DNA of 5,925 nucleotides, from NCBI GenBank assembly GCA_902796815.1, contig CADBQL010000228.1:1-5925 (forward strand). The letters run 5' to 3'. This DNA is from an uncultured Coriobacteriaceae bacterium. GTDB taxonomy: Bacteria; Actinomycetota; Coriobacteriia; Coriobacteriales; Eggerthellaceae. Below the pieces are notes generated by a model. That model was not told the DNA's origin and made no database searches. It saw only the letters and a program-made list of their open reading frames with translations. Shown in pieces: positions 1-4,353 of the stretch; position 1 is the first letter of the stretch, and the number at the start of each line of letters is the position of its first letter. The position numbers and the translations under genes were made by a program.

Positions 1-1
1 C

Positions 2-910
2 GACAGAACGCTCACGGTTGCAAACGGATTGCGCCATTTCAAGGAAGTAAACGGCGGCACCGTGATGTCGTTCCGCACGTTTTCGAATGCGAACGTCATA
101 ACGTTCGGGGGCGTGCGGGCAAGTGGCAGCCCCGTTGTTACGGAAAGCATGCTTGCCCAGCTGAACCGAAGACTGCTCAAGACGGTTCGCCAAGGGAAAA
201 TCGCAATCGTGATCTGCCATTATCCATATAATTCAGCCGTTTTGAACATGCATGCGCAGCTTATGGGCGTGCTGCGGTCTTTTCCGAATGTTATCTATGT
301 CTCAGGTCATCGCCATCGATACGCCGCGAGCCAGCAGTGCCGCATCGCGCAGCCTCGGTATTCGAAGACGCGGTATTCGCGTACGGGTGCCGATCGCTCC
401 CATGTGTATCCCTTCGTGAGCGTTGGCGTTGATGCCTGCTCAACGTATCGTGGCGGAGGGACGATACATGCCGATTCCCTTAGCGTGTTTGATTCCGGCG
501 CAATTCGCCTCAAGAAGTGGAATGTGAGCACGAACCGCATGGATGCTACCTGGTTGTTGAGGCAAACGCGCTCATCGGTGAGCGTGCGCTGCGTTGGACG
601 CTCGTCTTCGGGGGCTAGTAAGGCTTCGACCAGCGCGTTTCGTTTTAAGGTCACGTTTTCGGACGGGGGGACGTATAGCGGCGTAAAGAGCGGCTCGACG
701 TTTTCGCTCAAAGCTGGCGCCCGCAAGCAGTTTACGAACATTCCAGCCGGCGTCCTGGTAAAAGTGGAGACCGTAAAAGTACCGCGTGGTTGGTCGAGGC
801 CGCCTGCGCGTGCGGTTGAGGTTGCGGATTCTATGCGAACGCTGACCATGCAGACCACCGCCGCATCTTCAAAGCAAAAAGCCGATGGCTTGCTCAAAGC
901 CACCCGATGA
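2..910 (+). CDS. Metallophosphoesterase with C-terminal surface-protein beta domain, 5' end outside the window
   Basis: The reading frame is open from the left edge, so the true start is not visible; the TTG at 29 is only an internal codon. Seen: a hydrophobic strand followed by CHYP (215-226), then NVIYVSGHRHRY with the GHxH motif at 305-316. These are the late metal-binding blocks of the calcineurin-like phosphoesterase fold; the earlier DxH, GDxxD and GNH blocks would lie upstream. The catalytic domain closes with a strand pair around FDSGAIRLKKWNVS (487-528). From about 575 a second module follows (FRFKVTFSDG, a YSGVKSG turn, FSLKAG, FTNIPAG), which resembles the repeated prealbumin-like beta domains (SpaA/DUF7601 type) of Gram-positive surface proteins. 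Inferred role: hydrolysis of a phosphoester outside the cell. Substrate is unknown. The TGA stop removes a sorting signal that is still legible downstream, so the product may be secreted instead of wall-bound. Confidence 0.8.
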   Translation, partial: DRTLTVANGLRHFKEVNGGTVMSFRTFSNANVITFGGVRASGSPVVTESMLAQLNRRLLKTVRQGKIAIVICHYPYNSAVLNMHAQLMGVLRSFPNVIYVSGHRHRYAASQQCRIAQPRYSKTRYSRTGADRSHVYPFVSVGVDACSTYRGGGTIHADSLSVFDSGAIRLKKWNVSTNRMDATWLLRQTRSSVSVRCVGRSSSGASKASTSAFRFKVTFSDGGTYSGVKSGSTFSLKAGARKQFTNIPAGVLVKVETVKVPRGWSRPPARAVEVADSMRTLTMQTTAASSKQKADGLLKATR

Positions 911-939
911 ATCGCTGTTGCCCGGAACAGAAGCGATTC
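909..939. repeat. Inverted repeat with 8-bp perfect arms just after the phosphoesterase stop
   Basis: GAATCGCT at 909-916 is the exact reverse complement of AGCGATTC at 932-939. Inside it GTT (917-919) can pair with AAC (926-928) over a GCCCGG loop, leaving a three-base bulge. No run of T follows, so it is not a standard intrinsic terminator. It encloses the LPGT codons and both proposed indels lie in or beside it, so it may be a mutation-prone hairpin or simply chance. Confidence 0.4.
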
Positions 940-1000
940 GCTATCAATCTGGCTGCTGGCGGCTGGGCTGGCTGGGGCAATCGTCGGTCCGCTCTTCTAA
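911..1000 (+). pseudogene. Relic of an LPxTG cell-wall sorting signal, split over two frames
   Basis: Directly behind the phosphoesterase stop, the frame of codons 906-929 reads DESLLPGT, a sortase motif. The original gene frame, resumed after the TGA, reads SDSLSIWLLAAGLAGAIVG (935-991) and ends at TAA 998-1000; this is a membrane-spanning anchor. Dropping one C from the CCC at 903-905 and inserting one G near 930 joins everything as KATDESLLPGTGSDSLSI followed by the helix. That is the usual order and spacing of a sorting signal. The basic tail normally found after the helix is absent in this frame; another frame reads NRRSALLKLD at 977-1006, so a third lesion is possible. The indels lie in or next to short homopolymers, so sequencing error is a real alternative to gene decay. 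Confidence 0.7.
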
Positions 1001-1126
1001 AGCTTGATTAGGGACGCGTATTACGCGATTTCGGGTTACTATATATAGAGCTGTACTACTATTTGATGGATATTGAGAATTGACCGTCTGGCATCATATG
1101 CAACGAGAACGAAACGGAGCTTATAA
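1001..1126 (+). promoter_or_regulatory. Non-coding upstream region of the small beta-rich gene, with a 13-bp palindrome
   Basis: No supported gene lies here. CGCGTA (1015-1020) and TACGCG (1022-1027) form a perfect six-base inverted repeat around one base, a possible operator. An AT-rich run follows (TACTATATATAG, 1037-1048) that could hold a -10 element. TTGAGA at 1073 has a poor -10 candidate (CATATG, 1095-1100) 16 bases on. I cannot name a convincing sigma-A-type promoter. The downstream gene has GGAG at 1116-1119, seven bases before its ATG. Confidence 0.25.
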
Positions 1127-1423
1127 ATGATTGACGGAACGTACAAAATCAAAGTCGACGTCCCCTTCGGTCGCAAAGAAGGCACGGTCGTGCTGCGCAC
1201 GGAAGGCGATGTTTTGTATGCCGACATAGATGCGCCCCTCATTGGCAAGCAATGCGTGCAAGGTCATGCTGAAGGCGATACGTTTACCGCTCAAGGTTCA
1301 GGCAAGATAAAACTCATCGGGCAAGTCGACTATACCCTGAAAGGCGAGGTTTCCGGAGACAATCTGCACATCGATGTCCAATCGAACAAAGGTGAACTCG
1401 AATTGAACGGAACTCGCGTTTAG
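1127..1423 (+). CDS. Small beta-rich cytoplasmic protein of unknown function
   Basis: The 98-residue protein has no signal peptide or membrane segment. It is built of short alternating strands and Gly/Asp turns (GTYKIKVDVPFG, GTVVLRTEGD, GKIKLIGQVDYTLKGEVSGD), ending in GELELNGTRV. This pattern resembles small calycin-like or half-barrel proteins of about 95-100 residues that I associate with actinobacteria and other anaerobes, some near flavin oxidoreductases; that recollection is not proven here and no oxidoreductase is in view. A single cysteine (C43) sits mid-chain. The start is backed by GGAG at 1116-1119 with seven-base spacing. It lies alone, about 100 bases before the partner-switching operon, so a link to that circuit is not shown. 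No catalytic residues are evident; ligand binding would be a guess. Confidence 0.75.
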   Translation: MIDGTYKIKVDVPFGRKEGTVVLRTEGDVLYADIDAPLIGKQCVQGHAEGDTFTAQGSGKIKLIGQVDYTLKGEVSGDNLHIDVQSNKGELELNGTRV

Positions 1424-1522
1424 CAGGAGGCATAAAGAGAGGCGACGTGCCCATTATTGCAAAAGGGAGCTTCTGTTCGAAACATAACTGGCGGTGGCGT
1501 TTGATGAGGCGGTAGCCCGATC
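1424..1522 (+). other. Short spacer with an orphan Shine-Dalgarno and a doubtful 22-residue ORF
   Basis: A perfect AGGAGG lies at 1425-1430 just after the previous stop, but no ATG, GTG or TTG follows at normal distance. The first candidate in the open frame is GTG at 1447, sixteen bases away, which would give a 22-residue basic peptide ending at TAG 1513-1515. GAGAGG at 1437-1442 is a nearer but weaker site for that GTG. The same frame has ATA at 1432. I recognise no family in the peptide; it could be a leader, a relic or nothing. Confidence 0.2.
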
Positions 1523-2083
1523 GTGAATGAGCCCGAAAAAGAGACCGCAAGGAGACGCGGTGACCGGAGCGCAATGCTCATGCAGCGCTTTGAGCAGCAT
1601 CAGGCCTGTGCGTCTATGGCAAAGTCTCATGAAACGTCAGACGGCCCCTGCAAAAACGTGCGTGTACTGTCACTGCCAGCCACGATAGAGAATGTTGCGC
1701 AGACGATCGAGTTCGTCAAGCATTCCCTCGAAGAGCTAGGATGTCCCTCGAAAGCGCAGACGAAACTCGCCATTGTAGTTGACGAAATCGTTAGCAACAT
1801 AGCCAAGTATGCTTATGGCTCTTCGACAGGAGACATGACAGTGCGATTCTTCGCAGGGCAAGATGAGCATCAAGGTGGATACATCGTCGAGATTGATTTT
1901 ATCGACAAAGGGATTTCATTTAATCCCCTCGAGGCTCCGCGAACCAATACGGCAGAAGCCGTAGCAACTCGCAGGATCGGCGGACAAGGCATTTTGATAA
2001 CGCAGGCGATAGTCGACGAGATTGAATACGAGCGCCAGGGCGAAAACAACGTGCTGAGCATCCGCAAGCATATCGAGTGTTAG
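1523..2083 (+). CDS. RsbW/SpoIIAB-type serine kinase and anti-sigma-like switch protein
   Basis: GHKL-fold ATP-binding protein of the HATPase_c_2 family. In known members it binds and inhibits a sigma factor or another target and phosphorylates a partner STAS protein. Numbering from GTG 1523 (186 residues): the domain starts near residue 47 (VRVLSLPATIENV); the N box is E88-IVS-N92, matching the catalytic Glu and Mg-binding Asn of SpoIIAB in residue and spacing; the G1 box is D128-K-G130; the G2 box is GGQG at 153-156; the last strand is NVLSIRKH. All ATPase motifs look intact. The start is uncertain. GTG 1523 has only a distant GAGG, whereas ATG 1574 has GGAG four bases upstream and would give 169 residues. 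Family members often begin close to the LPAT strand, so the N-terminus is an unusual, charged extension either way. It is first of three genes, with the STAS partner 102 bases downstream in the same reading phase. No sigma factor gene is adjacent, so its target is unknown. Confidence 0.85.
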   Translation: MNEPEKETARRRGDRSAMLMQRFEQHQACASMAKSHETSDGPCKNVRVLSLPATIENVAQTIEFVKHSLEELGCPSKAQTKLAIVVDEIVSNIAKYAYGSSTGDMTVRFFAGQDEHQGGYIVEIDFIDKGISFNPLEAPRTNTAEAVATRRIGGQGILITQAIVDEIEYERQGENNVLSIRKHIEC

Positions 2084-2097
2084 CTGGAAAGTAAGTT

Positions 2098-2181
2098 GAG
2101 CAGGCCTTAATGTAAGGAGCGCAAGTCCGAACGCAAGCAGCACAAGTCCGGACGCAGGGAGTTCAAGCTCGAAAGGAATGG
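2098..2181. repeat. Decaying 21-bp tandem repeat leading into the STAS gene ribosome binding site
   Basis: Four 21-base units can be laid out: 2098-2118, 2119-2139, 2140-2160 and 2161-2181. The middle two are clearest, both reading GCxCAAGTCCGxACGCA before a purine-rich end. The first unit matches the second at 13 of 21 positions by eye, and a further faint unit may exist at 2077-2097. The purine-rich segments look like Shine-Dalgarno sequences (AAGGAG, AAGCAG, AGGGAG, AAGGAA), and that of the last unit serves the next gene. Between 2111 and 2185 the phase of the STAS gene stays open, giving heptads of the form xKSxRxx, but it has no start codon and is closed by TAA at 2108. Confidence 0.65.
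2172..2177 (+). promoter_or_regulatory. Ribosome binding site of the STAS gene, within the last 21-bp repeat unit
   Basis: AAAGGA lies eight bases before ATG 2186 and fixes that start. It sits at the purine-rich position of the last repeat unit. Earlier units carry similar purine runs at 21-base steps, which could offer ribosomes several landing sites ahead of the start. Confidence 0.65.
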
Positions 2182-2185
2182 TTAT

Positions 2186-2482
2186 ATGGAAATCAGCAAA
2201 TCGCGCGAAGGAAACCAGCTCACCGTAACGCTGGCTGGCGAGCTTAACACGGCGACTGCTCCCGAGCTCGAAGAGGCAATCGCAAATGATGTACATGCTG
2301 ATGACACGATTATTTTTGACATGACAGATCTCGAGTATATGACCTCTGCCGGCCTTCGTCTCGTCATCGCGTGCGATACGGCGACGGGAGGCCGCGGTGC
2401 CGTCATCTTACGTGGAGTTTGCGACGAGATTCGCGAGGTCCTCGAAATGACCGGCTTCGATACTATTTTAGTAATCGAATAA
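2186..2482 (+). CDS. STAS-domain anti-sigma factor antagonist (RsbV/SpoIIAA type)
   Basis: A single STAS domain fills all 98 residues, the family's normal size. Seen: an N-terminal strand pair (NQLTVTLAGELNTATAPELEEAI), then IIFDMTDLEYMTSAGLRLV. The last block is the conserved phosphorylation loop; S54, before AGLR, aligns with Ser56 of B. subtilis RsbV. In the known mechanism the partner kinase phosphorylates this serine and the unphosphorylated form binds the kinase, releasing its target. The kinase lies directly upstream and an RsbU-like phosphatase starts 26 bases after the stop, so kinase, substrate and phosphatase are co-transcribed in all likelihood. The start at ATG 2186 is supported by AAAGGA at proper spacing. 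The 102-base gap before it is filled by tandem repeats, unusual for RsbV-RsbW type pairs, whose genes often touch or overlap. Confidence 0.9.
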   Translation: MEISKSREGNQLTVTLAGELNTATAPELEEAIANDVHADDTIIFDMTDLEYMTSAGLRLVIACDTATGGRGAVILRGVCDEIREVLEMTGFDTILVIE

Positions 2483-2493
2483 CTCCGTCACAC

Positions 2494-2589
2494 GAAGGTG
2501 GTGGCGTCATGAAATCCAGTGGAATCGGGATACGCAGTCTCGAAGGTAGTGGCGTCATAAAATCTGACAGAATCGGGATACGAGGACTA
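2494..2589. repeat. Diverged 48-bp tandem duplication of the phosphatase gene's start region
   Basis: Copy 1 (2494-2541) and copy 2 (2542-2589) agree at 37 of 48 positions by eye, including GAATCGGGATACG shared exactly (2522-2534 and 2570-2582). Copy 1 carries AAGGTGG (2495-2501) seven bases before ATG 2509. Copy 2 carries the corresponding AAGGTAG before ATA 2557. Both the Shine-Dalgarno and the start codon of copy 2 differ by G to A. The unit is a multiple of three, so the protein keeps its frame and shows the repeat as KSSGIGIRSLE and KSDRIGIRGLF. Confidence 0.85.
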
Positions 2590-4176
2590 TTTCGAATCGC
2601 AATCCTTATTGTTGTCGTGCTCGCATTTGCTGTAATTGCGGCTATTAGCTACTCGAACGTGACTGCTGACGAGCGGGCGAAAGCGGAAGCGTCCATTCGA
2701 AGCGAGGTCAATTACCTGTGCCTCCAGCTGGAATCCCTCGGCAATCGCGCGGATGCGTTCAATCAGATAACGAGCTCTTTTGGGGCGAAACCGCAAGAGC
2801 TGGAATCCAAGGACCCCGAAGGCTACCACCTCCTGTCTGATCCTGTTGGAGATGTTCTGAAGGGCTATACGCTTGCCGAAACGGGGACCGTTGCCATCGT
2901 TGCCGATGGCATGGTGGTCGCAAGCGATGACAAACGGGTGCCTGTCGGCAGCAACGTGAAGGAACTTTTGGGAGATGAGGCGGACGGCGCCATTGATGCG
3001 AGCCTCCAAAGCACCCAGGCGCAAGTTATCCCCTACAAAGGCGTCTTTGATGAAGCGGGAGGTGAGGGCGCATACGGGGAGGGCGACGACGAGGCTTTCC
3101 TGCTCGCTAGCCAGCAGGGCGACTATACCGTGATGGTTATCGAACCGATGAGCATGGTCTTTAGGGATCGGAAATCCATTATGGTTCGCGAAGTAGTTGT
3201 TTTGAACGTGACGCTGATCGTGGTCTTCCTCATCGTTGATCGCCTACTCAACCTCGTGGTTGCACGTCGCATCGACAAGACGAACGAGGCGCTGGAACGC
3301 ATCACTTCGGGTGAGCTCGAAACTCGCGTCGAGGCAAAAGGAACGCGCGAGTTCAGGTCATTAGCGTCGGGTATCAACGTCACCGTCGAGGCGCTGCAAG
3401 GCTGGATAGCCGAGGCCGAGACGCGTATGGATTCTGAGCTTGCCGCCGCGCGAGCTATTCAAGAATCTGCCCTGCCGCGCACGTTTCCTGCGTTTCCCGA
3501 GATTCCCAAGTTTGACGTGTATGCGATTATGGATGCCGCCAGGGAGGTCGGCGGTGATTTCTACGATTTTTTCCTCATAGATGAAAATGGGTCCGACTCT
3601 AGTAAGCTCGCTTTTTTGGTTGCTGATGTTTCGGGTAAGGGTGTTCCCGCCGCGTTGCTTATGATGAAGGCAAAAGCGCAGGTCCGACGCGAGTTGCAAA
3701 GCGGCTTGGAGCTGAGCGAGGCTATCCAGAACGCCAATAGGGAGCTTGCCGAAGGAAACAGCTCCAGCATGTTCGTCACGATGTGGGTCGGTGTACTTGA
3801 TTACGAGACGGGGCATGTGGATTACGTAAACGCTGGTCACAACCCACCGCTGATCTGGCAGAAAGAGTCAGGATGGTGCTGGCTGAGGGAACGCACCGGC
3901 ATACCGTTGGGCCTTCGCGTCAATCGCCCCTACAAGACCGGTTCGCTCGATTGCGGAGCAGGTGACAAGTTTTTGCTCTACACCGATGGCGTTACCGAGG
4001 CGCTGAGCGAAGGTGGCGAGCAGTATTGCGAGGAGCGCCTTGAGGCCGCGGCGAGCGCCTGTCTTGAAGATGCGCCCTTGGAGCTCGTCGAGGCGCTACG
4101 GCGTGATGTTGCCTCTTTCGCGCAGGATGCAGAGCAGTTTGACGACATCACCATCTTGGCGCTTGCTCTACGTTAA
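2509..4176 (+). CDS. Membrane-bound RsbU/SpoIIE-type PP2C phosphatase with extracytoplasmic sensor and HAMP
   Basis: The 555-residue protein dephosphorylates a STAS partner, very likely the one encoded next door. Layout from ATG 2509: duplicated N-terminal basic stretch (1-28); first membrane helix (about 30-49, RIAILIVVVLAFAVIAAIS); an outside sensor region of roughly 175 residues with Cache-like strands (GTVAIVADGMVVASDD); second helix (about 229-252); HAMP (about 253-305); a linking helix with AAARAIQESALPR; and the SpoIIE/PP2C domain (about 335-555). Metal-binding motifs are all intact: GGDFYD (D350, D353), VADVSGKG (D373), YTDGVTEA (D493) and FDDIT (D545, D546), plus NAGHNPP. The upstream in-phase extension to 2371 overlaps the STAS gene and is rejected in favour of 2509, which has AAGGTGG seven bases before it. 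Sensing outside and acting inside fits the trigger role of this class. The ligand is not predictable. No intrinsic terminator is evident downstream. Confidence 0.92.
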   Translation: MKSSGIGIRSLEGSGVIKSDRIGIRGLFRIAILIVVVLAFAVIAAISYSNVTADERAKAEASIRSEVNYLCLQLESLGNRADAFNQITSSFGAKPQELESKDPEGYHLLSDPVGDVLKGYTLAETGTVAIVADGMVVASDDKRVPVGSNVKELLGDEADGAIDASLQSTQAQVIPYKGVFDEAGGEGAYGEGDDEAFLLASQQGDYTVMVIEPMSMVFRDRKSIMVREVVVLNVTLIVVFLIVDRLLNLVVARRIDKTNEALERITSGELETRVEAKGTREFRSLASGINVTVEALQGWIAEAETRMDSELAAARAIQESALPRTFPAFPEIPKFDVYAIMDAAREVGGDFYDFFLIDENGSDSSKLAFLVADVSGKGVPAALLMMKAKAQVRRELQSGLELSEAIQNANRELAEGNSSSMFVTMWVGVLDYETGHVDYVNAGHNPPLIWQKESGWCWLRERTGIPLGLRVNRPYKTGSLDCGAGDKFLLYTDGVTEALSEGGEQYCEERLEAAASACLEDAPLELVEALRRDVASFAQDAEQFDDITILALALR

Positions 4177-4213
4177 CTTCGACGGTTCGTTTTGCCCTGG
4201 AAAAAATGGGTGA

Positions 4214-4336
4214 GCAAAGCTTGAACGGAAGTCAACAGAAGATTTGAGGCTGGGTACGCAGATCAATCACGTTATCGACAGGAAAGATGATATCGTAGGG
4301 CTATGCGCGATGAAGTATTGCAAAGGTGAATTCTAG
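4214..4336 (+). pseudogene. Relic of an AAA-type ATPase C-terminal domain (ATPase_2/DUF234-like)
   Basis: The phase open from 4214 to TAG 4334-4336 ends in LGTQINHVIDRKDDIVGL (4250-4303) and then CAMKYCKGEF. This closely recalls the C-terminal block of bacterial AAA ATPases whose usual form is QIDLxIDRxDxxxxLCEMK and whose Asp, Glu and Lys fit a PD-(D/E)xK nuclease-like site. Two of the key positions are altered here: the Asp of QID is Asn, and the Glu of CEMK is Ala. Similarity stops at GEF, upstream sequence shows none of the ATPase core, and no good start codon or ribosome site exists. I read it as a leftover of a deleted gene. The remaining bases of this gap (4177-4213 and 4337-4353) hold no gene and no convincing terminator; family assignment is from memory. 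Confidence 0.55.
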
Positions 4337-4353
4337 AAGGGGAAGACATCCCG

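Noticed and set aside
307..903. 198-residue frame on the minus strand
   Set aside because: Antisense shadow of the phosphoesterase; no recognisable domain and no upstream ribosome site.
908..939. TGA followed at once by a hairpin, suggesting selenocysteine insertion or stop read-through into the anchor helix
   Set aside because: Read-through would miss the LPGT motif, which lies in another frame. The two-indel explanation accounts for both motif and helix, and no redox motif calls for selenocysteine.
2098..2181. CRISPR-like array
   Set aside because: The units are contiguous and 21 bases long, with no unique spacers and no cas genes.
1916..2296. 126-residue minus-strand frame spanning the 21-bp repeats, Leu-rich
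   Set aside because: Its periodic leucines are the complement of the repeats, and it runs antisense through two well-supported genes.
2371..2508. Longer phosphatase starting at 2371
   Set aside because: It overlaps the STAS coding region in another frame, has no family-like sequence and no ribosome site; ATG 2509 has AAGGTGG at seven bases.
4177..4213. Possible terminator after the phosphatase gene
   Set aside because: Only a CCC/GGG pairing around an A-rich loop can be drawn, with no T tract.
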